This document shows positions 35,120 to 44,264 of a stretch of DNA of 64,000 bases, piece by piece (position 1 is the stretch's first letter; each line of letters begins with the position of its first letter). The stretch comes from Nguyenibacter vanlangensis (GTDB lineage: Bacteria > Pseudomonadota > Alphaproteobacteria > Acetobacterales > Acetobacteraceae): NCBI RefSeq assembly GCF_038719015.1, contig NZ_CP152276.1, positions 3,236,001 through 3,300,000 of the forward strand, read 5' to 3'. The position numbers and the translations under genes were made by a program. Under the pieces are notes generated by a model. The model was not told where the DNA came from. It saw only the letters and a list, made by a program, of their open reading frames with translations, and searched no databases.

Positions 35120-36229
35120 ATGCCCACGATCTCATCCCCGGTGTTTGACCTGCCTTCTGAAAGTGGAGGGAAGGATTTCGGTATCTTCATGCCGATCGCA
35201 AACGGAGGCTGGATTCTCTCGACGACCGCGCCGAAGATCGACGGCTCTTATGAATATAATCGGCGCGCCGCGCTGCTGGCCGAGGAGATCGGGCTCGACT
35301 TCATTATGTCTATGGCCAAGTTCCGCGGTTACGGCGGCGTGAACCATCAGTGGGATGTGGCACTGGATTCCACCGTCCTGATGAGCGCGCTGGCCGCACA
35401 GACGAAGCGCGTGAAAATCTGGACCACGTTCCAGACGCTGCTACACAACCCGGCCGTCGTCGCCAAGATGATCGCGACCCTTGATCAGGTCAGCAACGGA
35501 CGCGCGGGCCTCAACGTCGTGCCGGGCGCGTTCAGGGACGAATTCGCCCAGATGGGTGTGTGGCCCGAGACGCTGGGACATGATGCGCGCTACGACTATG
35601 CCGGAGAGTGGATGGAGGCGGTTCGCCGCCTCTGGGAAGAAGACGGCGAAGTCACGCTCGACGGGAAATACGTCAAGTTGGACCACTGCATCTCGGAACC
35701 CAAGCCGCTTCAGAAGCCGCGCCCCTTCATCGTGGCTGCCGGTCAGTCCGAAAAGGGCATGGATTTCGCCATCCACAACACGGACGCGCTGTTCATCGGT
35801 GGCCGGGATGACGCCGAGATGCGGACCATCAGCCGGCGTGCCAAGGAAAAGGCCAAGGCCGCCGGGCGTCGCCTGCGGACCTATGCGATGGCAATCATCG
35901 TCCAGGGCGAGACCGATGCCGAGGCGGAAGCGATGATGGATGTGTTCCGCGATGGCTTTGACGCCGAAGGGTTCCGTAATATGCTGCGTGCCTACGGGGT
36001 GATCGACGCCGAGATCGGCAAGGAGAACGCCATGACGGCGCGGGCGCGCACCGGTTTTATGGCACCGCACATCGCGGGCTCGGCAGAGACGATCGTCAAG
36101 CGCATCGAGCAGGCCATTGATGACACCGATCTCGATGGCCTCATGCTGATCTTCCCGGATTACGAAGCGGGGCTGAAAAAGCTGGCCCAGAATGTCCTTC
36201 CCGCGCTGCGGGCGCGTTACGGCGCATGA
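35120..36229 (+). CDS. RutA-family flavin-dependent monooxygenase
   Basis: 369 aa luciferase-like TIM-barrel oxygenase. FGIFMPIANGGWILSTTAP, MAKFRGYGG, ATLDQVSNGRAGLNVV, QMGVWPE and C.SEPKPLQKPRPFIVAAGQSEKGMDFA follow RutA (pyrimidine oxygenase) block by block. RutA-type enzymes use a flavin-peroxide to cleave amide or ring C-N bonds; other members act on barbiturate-like, EDTA or sulfur heterocycles. It needs reduced flavin, presumably from the reductase at 30889. GGAGAGGG precedes the ATG. The stop overlaps the next start as ATGA. The rut operon itself (rutC, D, E, G) is not present. Confidence 0.87.
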   Translation: MPTISSPVFDLPSESGGKDFGIFMPIANGGWILSTTAPKIDGSYEYNRRAALLAEEIGLDFIMSMAKFRGYGGVNHQWDVALDSTVLMSALAAQTKRVKIWTTFQTLLHNPAVVAKMIATLDQVSNGRAGLNVVPGAFRDEFAQMGVWPETLGHDARYDYAGEWMEAVRRLWEEDGEVTLDGKYVKLDHCISEPKPLQKPRPFIVAAGQSEKGMDFAIHNTDALFIGGRDDAEMRTISRRAKEKAKAAGRRLRTYAMAIIVQGETDAEAEAMMDVFRDGFDAEGFRNMLRAYGVIDAEIGKENAMTARARTGFMAPHIAGSAETIVKRIEQAIDDTDLDGLMLIFPDYEAGLKKLAQNVLPALRARYGA

Positions 36230-37509
36230 CCGATGCCCTCACACGGCGCCTTGACGCGCTGCTGGACCGCGATGTGCTGCGTCGGCGCATCCTCGAGCTG
36301 TGCGGCATTCCCTCGCCTCAGGGCCATGAGCGTAAGGCCGGAGAGTATGTCGAGCAGTGGATGGCGTCGGAAGGCTTCCGGCCGCGCCGCGTGGCTGCCG
36401 TGCCGGAGCGTTTCCACGTGGTGGGCAGTATCGGCGGTTATGCCCCTGCGGCGGCGGCCTCGCGCGATCTTCTGATCGCATCGCATCTGGACACTGAAGG
36501 CGGTCTGGACCCCGAGGACGCGCGTTGGTGCGTACCGCCGGGAGCCCCCCCGGAAGAGCCGGTCGCGGAGCGGGACGGGGTTTTTAGCGGGGCGGCGGTG
36601 GCTAATGATCGCGGGCCGATGGCCTGCTTCCTGATGGCCGCCTCCCTGATCCGCAAGGCCGACATCCGGCTGGCAGGGTGCTTGCATCTGGCGGCCTGTC
36701 CCGGCGAGATCGGTCCCGACCCGGTGGATGGACGCGCGGGCGTGGCGCAATCGGGCAAGGATGTGGGCATGGCCTATCTTCTGGCCAATGGCGGCACGGC
36801 TCCGGATTTCATGATCGCCGCCGAGGGTACGGACTTTGCGGTCACGGCGCAGGGGGCGGGTTATGCGATCTTCCGTCTTAGCCTCCATGGCGAACAGATC
36901 TTTACGCCTCTGTTCGACGCCACGCTTCCACTGGAAGGTCATCCCAACCCGATCTACCGGCTGGGTGACGCGATCGCGCGGCTTCACGCCTGGGCGCCGC
37001 GTTTCGAGCGCGAACATCGCTTCGAAACGACATGGGGAACGACGGTCCCCAAGGTCCAGATCGGGGCGATTCGCGGCGGCCTGCCCTACGCGCTCGGCGG
37101 CGGGACGGGTGTCTGCGCGCTTTACGTCGAGGTCGGGCTTTCGGCTGTCGATCGCGTGCAGGATGTCCGCCGCGAGATGAAAGCCGTGCTCGAGGGGATC
37201 GGTCCGCACGCGCTCGATTGCGTTGCTTACCGTCAGGGAGCCGTCGCGGACGAGGGTGCGGTTTCGCCGCTGCTCGGGGCCATCAACGCGGCGAGTCACG
37301 CGGTGCGCGGGGTGGAACTGGAGGTGGCCGATCCGGTCTATGCCTCCATGTGGCGCGACCACAATGTCTACAACCGCGCGGGGATTCCGGCGGTCACGTT
37401 CGGGCCGCGCCGCTGGCGACCGACGCTCGACGATTTCGTGACGGCAACGCTGCTCTACGCCCGGACCGCGATCGAGGTTTGTGGCGTGGCGGCCTCGGAG
37501 GTTCAGTGA
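36226..37509 (+). CDS. M20-family amidohydrolase/peptidase
   Basis: 427 aa binuclear zinc hydrolase (ArgE/DapE/ACY1 type). Metal and catalytic positions seen are IASHLDTEGG (His87, Asp89), VANDRGPM (Asp128) and CPGEIGPD (Glu161); the bridging/catalytic Glu pair is reduced to a single Glu followed by Ile. The C-terminal His block is YASMWRDHNVYN. It likely hydrolyses an amide or carbamoyl bond of a pathway intermediate. It overlaps the RutA-like gene (ATGA) and its stop directly abuts the next start, so the three genes are one translational unit. Confidence 0.82.
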   Translation: MTDALTRRLDALLDRDVLRRRILELCGIPSPQGHERKAGEYVEQWMASEGFRPRRVAAVPERFHVVGSIGGYAPAAAASRDLLIASHLDTEGGLDPEDARWCVPPGAPPEEPVAERDGVFSGAAVANDRGPMACFLMAASLIRKADIRLAGCLHLAACPGEIGPDPVDGRAGVAQSGKDVGMAYLLANGGTAPDFMIAAEGTDFAVTAQGAGYAIFRLSLHGEQIFTPLFDATLPLEGHPNPIYRLGDAIARLHAWAPRFEREHRFETTWGTTVPKVQIGAIRGGLPYALGGGTGVCALYVEVGLSAVDRVQDVRREMKAVLEGIGPHALDCVAYRQGAVADEGAVSPLLGAINAASHAVRGVELEVADPVYASMWRDHNVYNRAGIPAVTFGPRRWRPTLDDFVTATLLYARTAIEVCGVAASEVQ

Positions 37510-38334
37510 ATGAATGCGATCTGTCTTGAAGGCAATGTCATCGCCCGGCCGCTGACAGCGCGGATCGGCGCGGAAATCGATGGGGTGGACCTGACGCGCC
37601 CGCTCGATGAGCCCACGCTGAGAGGCCTGCGGGATGCTTTTTTGTGTCATCAAGTCATCTTCTTTCGCGATCAGCCGATCTCGCATGAGGACCATCTGCG
37701 TCTGGGCCGCGCTTTCGGAGCTCTGGCGATCCATTCTGGTGTGGCGGGTTTGCCTGATTACCCGGAAGTCGTCGCCATCCACGCCGACGCCAACTCCAAA
37801 TTCGTCGCCGGCGAGAACTGGCACTCTGACCTCTCCTGCAATGCCGAGCCGCCGCTGGGCAGCATCCTCACGATGAAGATCGTGCCGGAATATGGCGGCG
37901 ATACATGTTTTTCGTCGATGTATGCGGCCTATGAGGCCCTTTCCGCGCCGATGCGGCATTTTCTCGCCGGGCTGACAGCGATTCATGACGGCGAGCATGT
38001 GTATCGCCCGATCGTCGGCAATAACGGCAAGACGTTTCCATGCAGCGAACATCCGGTTGTGCGGACGCATCCCGAAACCGGTCGCAAATGCCTGTTCGTG
38101 AACCAGTCCTACACTACGAGGATTCCGCAGCTTTCCAAGCTCGAAAGCGATGCCGTGCTGAACATGCTCTATCGGCACTGCATGGCGGCGGATTTCCAGG
38201 TACGCTTCCGGTGGCGGCCGAACTCCATCGCGTTTTGGGATAACCGCTGCACACAGCATCAGGCGATCTGGGACTACTTCCCCCAGACGCGGTCCGGTTT
38301 TCGCGTGACCGTCGCCGGTGACAAGCCTTTCTGA
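37510..38334 (+). CDS. TauD/TfdA-family 2-oxoglutarate dioxygenase (2)
   Basis: 274 aa Fe(II)/2-oxoglutarate oxygenase. The triad is His105-x-Asp107 (NWHSDLSC) and His250 (CTQHQAIWDY), with Arg265 for 2-oxoglutarate. VRTHPETGRKCLFVNQ...  is the TauD signature before the distal histidine. The ATG immediately follows the TGA of the M20 gene. It differs widely from the TauD protein at 32417, so it is not a recent duplicate, and two hydroxylation steps are suggested. Confidence 0.9.
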   Translation: MNAICLEGNVIARPLTARIGAEIDGVDLTRPLDEPTLRGLRDAFLCHQVIFFRDQPISHEDHLRLGRAFGALAIHSGVAGLPDYPEVVAIHADANSKFVAGENWHSDLSCNAEPPLGSILTMKIVPEYGGDTCFSSMYAAYEALSAPMRHFLAGLTAIHDGEHVYRPIVGNNGKTFPCSEHPVVRTHPETGRKCLFVNQSYTTRIPQLSKLESDAVLNMLYRHCMAADFQVRFRWRPNSIAFWDNRCTQHQAIWDYFPQTRSGFRVTVAGDKPF

Positions 38335-38362
38335 TCCCCTCCATTTGCGATCTGGATTGACC

Positions 38363-39568
38363 ATGACAAGTCTTCCCCTCGACGATGCCCTGTTCGACGC
38401 GATGGACACCTCCATCCTTCCCACGGAAGAAGCCGAGAGCCTGCCCCCGCTCTGCTATACCGACGCCGCCTTCTACGCGTTCGAAAAGCAGGCGATCTTC
38501 GCGAAGGAATGGTTGTGTGTCGGCCGCGAATCCTGGGCCGCCAACCCGGGTGACTATTTCACCTCCTTCATCGCCGACGAGCCGCTGATCGTTGCGCGCG
38601 GTCGCGACGGCGTCCTGCGTGCCATGTCCAGCGTATGCCAGCATCGCGCCATGCTGGTCGCGGAGGGCAGCGGCAAGACGCGCGCCTTCGTCTGCCCCTA
38701 TCATCACTGGACCTATGCGCTGGACGGCTCGCTGGCGGCTGCGCCCGCGATGGAACGATCCTGCAGGTTTCACAAGGAAGACTTCAACCTTCCGGTCTTC
38801 GCGCTCGAAATCTGGGAAGGGTTCGTCTTCATCAATTTCGACAGGGACGCTGCGCCGCTCGCCCCGCGTCTCGCCAGGGTCTCGGACGTGCTGCGCGGCT
38901 ACGATCTGCCGAACGCCGCAGGGGACAAGCCGGCCGAAGAGCAGCGTTATCCCTGGAACTGGAAGGTCATGTTCGAGAACAACAACGACGGCTACCATGC
39001 CAGCAAGCTGCATCAGGGGCCGTTGCATGACTTCATCCCCAGCGAACTGGCGGAGTTTCCAGACGATCTGCCCCATGACACGGCGGGCTATTACCGCACC
39101 AACCGCACGCTGCACCCCGACGCTGCCTTCAACGCCACGCAGCGCGCAGTCCTGCCGGTTTTTCCGGGGCTCAGTGCCGATGAGCGCCATCGTATGGTGT
39201 TCGCCAACATCCCGCCGACGCTCTCGCTCGTCATGACGGTGGATTCGGTCATCTATCTCATCCTGCGTGCGGATGGCCCTGAGAGCCATCGCGTCGATCA
39301 GGGCGTGCTTACCGCGCCGCGCGCCAAGGCGGATCCGGCGTATGCGCAGAAAATGGCCATGGGCTTCCTGGCTGCAAGCGAGATCATCGATCAGGATCTG
39401 CATGTCGATGAGATGGTGCAGATCGGGTTGCGGTCACGCTTCGCGCCGCGCGGGCGTTATTCCTGGCAGGAAGGCGCGCAACGCCTGTTCAACACATGGC
39501 TCGTCCCACGCTATCGTAAGGCATGGGCGGAACGGAATGCAGAAAAAGGGAAAAGTCAGGTCGCATGA
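38363..39568 (+). CDS. Rieske non-haem iron oxygenase, alpha subunit
   Basis: 401 aa. The Rieske cluster ligands are Cys92-x-His94 and Cys111-x2-His114 (CQHRAML...CPYHHW). The mononuclear iron site is Asp209, His212, His217 in NNNDGYHASKLH. The layout resembles choline- and betaine-type monooxygenases or aromatic O/N-demethylases that work as single-subunit systems. Electrons would come from the FNR/ferredoxin protein at 44265, 6 kb away in the same island. It starts 28 bp after the second TauD gene. Confidence 0.9.
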   Translation: MTSLPLDDALFDAMDTSILPTEEAESLPPLCYTDAAFYAFEKQAIFAKEWLCVGRESWAANPGDYFTSFIADEPLIVARGRDGVLRAMSSVCQHRAMLVAEGSGKTRAFVCPYHHWTYALDGSLAAAPAMERSCRFHKEDFNLPVFALEIWEGFVFINFDRDAAPLAPRLARVSDVLRGYDLPNAAGDKPAEEQRYPWNWKVMFENNNDGYHASKLHQGPLHDFIPSELAEFPDDLPHDTAGYYRTNRTLHPDAAFNATQRAVLPVFPGLSADERHRMVFANIPPTLSLVMTVDSVIYLILRADGPESHRVDQGVLTAPRAKADPAYAQKMAMGFLAASEIIDQDLHVDEMVQIGLRSRFAPRGRYSWQEGAQRLFNTWLVPRYRKAWAERNAEKGKSQVA

Positions 39569-39641
39569 TTTTGTGAAAGGCTGGGGACCGACATATGGTA
39601 GCGCCGGAGAAAGCCTGTAACGGTTTTTTAATGGACCGCAT

Positions 39642-39670
39642 TTGCCGAAGTTGCGTGATCGGAATATAAT
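39642..39670 (+). promoter_or_regulatory. Sigma-70-type promoter for MFS/isochorismatase operon
   Basis: TTGCCG (39642-39647), exactly 17 bases of spacer, then the perfect -10 box TATAAT (39665-39670). It lies 150 bp before the MFS start in the 251 bp gap after the Rieske gene. This is the clearest housekeeping-type promoter seen in the window. Confidence 0.7.
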
Positions 39671-39819
39671 CCGTTCGCATGGCGCAAGAATATCCCTGTC
39701 GCGCGGTCTAGCGTCGAGAGATGCCGGGCTGTGTCGCAGGAGCGCCCACGGCCAGCGTTTCTGACAATTTGACCCTGGATTTCCCCCGGGAAAGGGTCCG
39801 TGAGGTGGAGAACCCTCCC

Positions 39820-41064
39820 ATGTCTCTCGCCGTTCCCACTGAGGATATCGTTGTGATGACGCCAGCGAACCCAGTCGTGCCTTCGGCGGCCCGGCGGTTT
39901 TTCGCCTTGGCAGCCGTGACGGCGCTCTATTTTTTCCTTATGGCCGGGTCGTTCAATGCGCTTGGCGTCGTCTTGCCCTCAATGGTGAGCGATCTTGGGC
40001 TGAACTGGAGCGATGCGGGCTTCGGCTTCACCCTTCTGGGTCTGGCTTGTGGCCTGACCAGCCCTCTCCCCGCGATGGCCATTCGGCGTTTCGGGATCGT
40101 GGCGACGCTTGTCGGTGCGGGTGTGCTGCTGGCCCTCGGTTTCGCCCTGCTTGCGATGGCGTCCAGCAAGCTCGCCTATGATCTCGGCACGATGCTGATC
40201 GGATGTGCATTCACCATCGGCGGGACGGTGCCGGGCAATTACGTCGTGGCCAATCTGTTCGAACGCTCAAGCCGCCCTATGGGATTCTATTTCGGTGTCG
40301 GGGGGCTGGGGTCGATCGCCGGTCCGCTTTTCTACCTCGGTGTGGACAGCACGTTTCATGGCTGGCGTCCGTTCTGGTGGCTGTGTGCCGGGGCAACGGG
40401 ATTGTGCGGGATCGTGGCGGCGCTTGTCGTACGTGGCATTCCTTTCGATCACGCGCATGACGACAGAATCCGCACGGCAGGCTGGCCTGCGAAAGCGGCG
40501 CTGCGTTCGCCTGCGTTCTGGGTGATCGTTGCGTCCTATACGGGCTGTCTGGCCATCAGCACCACCCTGCATGGTTTCTCCGTGCAGCATTTCACCGAGC
40601 ATGGCCTGTCTTCGGCTCATGCCGCGGAAATGATGTCCATGGTCGCGCTTCTGGCGGCGACGGGCTCGTTCCTGGCTGGTGAGGTCGGGCGGGTCATGGG
40701 CGCGCGCGTGCTGACGGTCGCGGCGACGGGCGCCATGACACTGGCGGCGGTGGATCTGCTTCTCCCCCAGAGCGCGTTTACGCTCGGCGTGTTCGTGGTG
40801 ACGATGGGGTTTGGCGTGGGGCTGTCCTACGTGGCCAGTGCCATGCTGCTGCTGGAGTATTTCGGCACGCGGCAGAATCTGGAGCTTTACGCGACCATGT
40901 GCCTGATCTCCACGGCGGCCGCGCTCGGTCCGTGGCTGGGCGGCGCGCTTCATGACAGCACAGGCAGCTTCCGGGCGATCTTCATGGTGTTCGGGGCGAT
41001 GGGCCTTCTGCTGACGGTGGCCGTCACGTTCCTGCGTCGTCCCAACCTGCGGGACGATGCATGA
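39820..41064 (+). CDS. MFS transporter (1) of the catabolic island
   Basis: 414 aa, 12 predicted membrane helices (first about FALAAVTALYFFLMAGSFNALGVVLPS). It resembles MFS organic-acid or aromatic-acid carriers. The start at 39820 follows GGTGGAG; upstream in-frame sequence is the promoter region. Its stop overlaps the start of the isochorismatase-family gene (ATGA), so the carrier and hydrolase are coupled. Probably the inner-membrane importer of the island's substrate. Confidence 0.87.
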   Translation: MSLAVPTEDIVVMTPANPVVPSAARRFFALAAVTALYFFLMAGSFNALGVVLPSMVSDLGLNWSDAGFGFTLLGLACGLTSPLPAMAIRRFGIVATLVGAGVLLALGFALLAMASSKLAYDLGTMLIGCAFTIGGTVPGNYVVANLFERSSRPMGFYFGVGGLGSIAGPLFYLGVDSTFHGWRPFWWLCAGATGLCGIVAALVVRGIPFDHAHDDRIRTAGWPAKAALRSPAFWVIVASYTGCLAISTTLHGFSVQHFTEHGLSSAHAAEMMSMVALLAATGSFLAGEVGRVMGARVLTVAATGAMTLAAVDLLLPQSAFTLGVFVVTMGFGVGLSYVASAMLLLEYFGTRQNLELYATMCLISTAAALGPWLGGALHDSTGSFRAIFMVFGAMGLLLTVAVTFLRRPNLRDDA

Positions 41065-41684
41065 CGCTCTCGCCACAGGAAATTGCACCGTCGCGCACCG
41101 CGCTTCTGGTGATCGACGCCCAGAACGATTTCGGCGCGCCCGGCTTTGCCATGGCCCATGCCGGTATGGCGCTTGAGCCGGTCGAGAGCGCCATTTCCCG
41201 TATCGAGGCGCTGATCGCGGCCGCCCGCAAAGCCGGTGTGACGCCATGGTTCGTCCGTGTGGTCACGCGGCCTGAAACGGATTCCCGTGCCCTCAAGCGT
41301 TTTATGGTGCGCTCCGGCATGGCGGATGGCATCGCGATCTGCCGCGCCGGGACGCCTGGTGTGGACTATTATCGTGTCGCCCCGGCGGCTGGAGATCGGC
41401 AGGTCGAGAAATTGCTTTACAGCGCCTTCGCGGGCACGGATCTGGAGACGCGTCTGCATGCAGACGGTATCCAAAGCCTCGTTCTGTGTGGACTGACGAC
41501 CGATTGCTGCGTGGATGCCACTGCGCGCGATGCCTTCCATCGCGATTTCGACGTATTCATCGCCAGTGATGCCTGCGCGGCGTTCGACGTGGCGACGCAT
41601 GAGAACGCGTTGGCAATCCTCTCGACGCACTGCGCCACACCCGTCATGACTCAGGAAATCGTGACGGCCTGGAACACGGGCTGA
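41061..41684 (+). CDS. Isochorismatase-family cysteine hydrolase (RutB-like)
   Basis: 207 aa. The catalytic triad is Asp19 (LVIDAQNDF), Lys117 (EKLLYSAF) and Cys150 (TTDCCVDATARDA). RutB (ureidoacrylate hydrolysis), maleamate amidohydrolase and N-carbamoylsarcosine amidase belong here. With a RutA-like oxygenase and a RutF-like reductase nearby, a RutB-like amidase or carbamoyl hydrolysis is a reasonable guess, but the specificity cannot be read. It overlaps the MFS gene and converges on the second MFS gene with stop codons adjacent. Confidence 0.85.
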   Translation: MTLSPQEIAPSRTALLVIDAQNDFGAPGFAMAHAGMALEPVESAISRIEALIAAARKAGVTPWFVRVVTRPETDSRALKRFMVRSGMADGIAICRAGTPGVDYYRVAPAAGDRQVEKLLYSAFAGTDLETRLHADGIQSLVLCGLTTDCCVDATARDAFHRDFDVFIASDACAAFDVATHENALAILSTHCATPVMTQEIVTAWNTG

Positions 41685-42956
41685 TCAGGCCGCCGCAATG
41701 GCAGCCCGTTCCGGATAGATCGGCAGGGCGCACAGCGCGAGGCTGCCGCACGCGAAAATGACGGTCATAGCGCGGAGCGACCAGCTGTAGTCCCCCGTGT
41801 GGTCGTAGGACAGATCCATCAAGACGGGTGTAACCCCCTGCGCCAGCATGACGGCCGCATACATCACACCGGCGATCCGGCCATAGGCGGCCAGTCCGAA
41901 ATAGCGTGAAACCACGTAGGGCAGCGCGCCGAACTCCGTGCCCATCGCGACGCCCACCGTGAAGCCTCCGGTCACGATGGCGATGAAGTGCTGGCTCTGA
42001 AGCAGCAGGATGCCCGCGAGTGCCGCCAGATAGAACGGTGTGATGGCGCGTCCCGCCCGTGTGCGGTCCATGATATGGCCGATGACGACCTGCCATACGG
42101 CGCAGGTTCCCGTCATGACGGACATGACCAGAAGGGCTTTCGGAACCGGAATGCCGCGTGTCGTCAGAATCGGGACGAGATGGGCGATCAGGGCCGTGAT
42201 GCAGCCCGCGCCGGCAGCGATGGTCAGCAGGATGATCCAGAAGACTGGCTGACGCGCGGCGCTGCCGAGCGTATCCTGTCGGGCTGGCGCGCCTGATGCT
42301 TCAGGAGGAAAGGCGATGTCGTCCGCGGGGATTTCCTGGGCGCGGACACTCGGTAATGCCATAGGGGCCGGCGCATCGCGCAACCCGATGAAGATGATAG
42401 GAAGGGCCGCCACCGCAATGACGAGGGCCAGCAACGGATAGGTCGCACGCCAGCCGGTGTGTGCCATGATCCACAGCGCCAAGGCAGGCATGACGCTGGC
42501 GCCGATGCCGTTGCCCAGTCCCGCCATGAGGCCGAGCATGACGCCGCGCCGCGCGTCGAACCATGAGGCGACGACACGCGCCAGCATCATCGTACTCGGC
42601 AGCGCACCCGCAAAGCCGATGGCCCCGAACAGCGCCAGAAATGCGAAATGATTGGCTGGCAGAAGGCCGACCAGAGCCAAGGCTGGAACATAGACCGCGA
42701 AACCGGCAAGGATCGTGCGTCGCGTGCCATGAAGGTCGGAGAGACGCCCGGCGATCGGCGATCCAGCAGCCATGCCGAGCGAGAGCATGAGAAACGCCGT
42801 GCTGACGAAACCGCGCGACCAGTGGAACGCGTCTGAGATCGAGGCGAGAAACAGGCCAAACGTGATCATGACGACCGGCGTGACACCGATCATCGCGCCG
42901 ACCGTACAGGCGCTCATCAGTCCGATTTCGTTACGCCTTGGGATCGCGGGACTCAT
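41685..42956 (-). CDS. MFS transporter (2), OFA-like
   Basis: 423 aa, 12 predicted helices; MIGVTPVVMITFGLFLASIS, GFVSTAFLMLSLGMAAGSPIAGRLSDLHGTRR are typical of the oxalate/formate antiporter-like and monocarboxylate-type MFS group. It could export formate or another small acid produced by the pathway; this fits the formamidase-like gene just upstream on the same strand, 23 bp away. A substrate assignment is inference. Confidence 0.85.
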   Translation of the reverse strand: MSPAIPRRNEIGLMSACTVGAMIGVTPVVMITFGLFLASISDAFHWSRGFVSTAFLMLSLGMAAGSPIAGRLSDLHGTRRTILAGFAVYVPALALVGLLPANHFAFLALFGAIGFAGALPSTMMLARVVASWFDARRGVMLGLMAGLGNGIGASVMPALALWIMAHTGWRATYPLLALVIAVAALPIIFIGLRDAPAPMALPSVRAQEIPADDIAFPPEASGAPARQDTLGSAARQPVFWIILLTIAAGAGCITALIAHLVPILTTRGIPVPKALLVMSVMTGTCAVWQVVIGHIMDRTRAGRAITPFYLAALAGILLLQSQHFIAIVTGGFTVGVAMGTEFGALPYVVSRYFGLAAYGRIAGVMYAAVMLAQGVTPVLMDLSYDHTGDYSWSLRAMTVIFACGSLALCALPIYPERAAIAAA

Positions 42957-42979
42957 ATGCGGGCTCCTTGCTGCGGGGG

Positions 42980-44056
42980 TCAGGATTTTCGGCCGGGGGG
43001 TAAGATGTCGCGCCGGATCTTCATGTGCGTGCCGACCGTTCCGTCCACGACCTGCGTTACAGCGAGATCACCGGAAATCGACAGCAGCGAATAAGCATCA
43101 TCGGCGGAAAGGCCTGTCTCCTTGAGAAGCGAGAGCATGTCGAGGGAGGCTTCCTTGGCAGCTATATCGAGTGTGTCGCCGAAGCCGTGGACGATGAAAT
43201 GATCCGGCGTTTCGAGAAGCGGAGAGCGGAAGGTGAAATCCTTGCGCAGCACGACCTGAAACAGTACGTCGAGCGAGGCCTCGATGGCCGTGCCGCTGAT
43301 TTCACCATCGCCCTGGCTGATATGCGGGTCGCCGATCGAGAACAGGCCGCCATCCACTTGTACCTTGTAATACATTGTGGCACCCGCTCCGATGCGCCAA
43401 TTGTCGATATTGCCCCCATGAAGGCCGGGAGGGACGGTGCTCACCCGTCCCAGCACGTCAGGTGCGACGCCTGCGGTGCCGAGATGGGGCCGGACGGGAA
43501 CGCGTACTCCGGCCAGTGAAGGCTGGCGGTCGCATTCGGGGCACTCCGTGATTCGGCCGGGAATGAGATATTTCTCGCTGACGTCGTAGGCATAGAGCGC
43601 TTCGGCGGTGTTGGTGGCCGGGTCAAGGCCGTAGATCGTGACGCGTTCGCGTTCGCCAAGCTCGGAATAGAGCTGCCCCCAATGAGCTGCAAGATTCGAG
43701 CCGTAGCGAAAGCGCGGGGTCATGGAGAGGTAGCGAACCTCGATCATGTCGCCCGGCCTGGCGTCGCGGACATAGATCGGGCCGGTCATCAGATGCACGC
43801 CGGGATTGCGGTCGGCTTCGGGGATCGCGCGCCAGATCTGGTGCATGGCATCGTCCATCAGCAGGGTGGGGTCATCCCCTGCATGATGCGTCAGCGCCTC
43901 GGCCTGGATCAGGTCGCCGGATTCGACGATGAGGGCCGGAGCGAGAGCGGCGTCGAAGTAACCCCAATGCACATTCTGCGGCGTGGCCCTGAGGTGGTGG
44001 AGGGCCGCGGGCGCAACGAGCGGGCGCGTGGAGCCTGAGTCACACATGAGAACCAT
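42980..44056 (-). CDS. Acetamidase/formamidase (FmdA/AmdA) family amidase
   Basis: 358 aa. LIVESGDLIQAEALTHHAG, GPIYVRDARPGDMIEVRY, GGNIDNWRIGAGATMYYKVQVDGGLFSIGDPHISQGDGEISGTAIE and the TPDHFIVHGFG segment are the conserved blocks of the FmdA_AmdA family, zinc-type amidases that release ammonia from formamide or acetamide-like amides. The start at 44056 has AGAGG eight bases upstream. It likely forms an operon with the OFA-like MFS gene. It is divergent from the reductase gene at 44265. Confidence 0.9.
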   Translation of the reverse strand: MVLMCDSGSTRPLVAPAALHHLRATPQNVHWGYFDAALAPALIVESGDLIQAEALTHHAGDDPTLLMDDAMHQIWRAIPEADRNPGVHLMTGPIYVRDARPGDMIEVRYLSMTPRFRYGSNLAAHWGQLYSELGERERVTIYGLDPATNTAEALYAYDVSEKYLIPGRITECPECDRQPSLAGVRVPVRPHLGTAGVAPDVLGRVSTVPPGLHGGNIDNWRIGAGATMYYKVQVDGGLFSIGDPHISQGDGEISGTAIEASLDVLFQVVLRKDFTFRSPLLETPDHFIVHGFGDTLDIAAKEASLDMLSLLKETGLSADDAYSLLSISGDLAVTQVVDGTVGTHMKIRRDILPPGRKS

Positions 44057-44264
44057 GACGATACCTCTATAATGATGGAGCATGCGATGTCGGAACGATG
44101 CCCTCGAGCAACATTATAATGACAAGACGAGGCTTCAAATTGTGCCAGAACGCCCCAATCCTTGATACGCGCGCACAAGGTCTTTTCCGGTCTTGTTTTT
44201 GTGAAGGCACCCATGGTTGTCAGCAAAAGGGCTTCTTCACTCTTTTGACGATGGCGAATTTCCC

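Noticed and set aside
35120..36229. A true uracil-degrading rut operon
   Set aside because: RutA-, RutB- and RutF-like proteins are present but RutC, D, E and G are not, and the gene order and extra oxygenases differ, so only the families are claimed.
36217..38424. A 735-codon minus-strand frame through the M20 and TauD genes
   Set aside because: Antisense shadow; the plus-strand frames have the catalytic motifs and overlapping start/stop signals.
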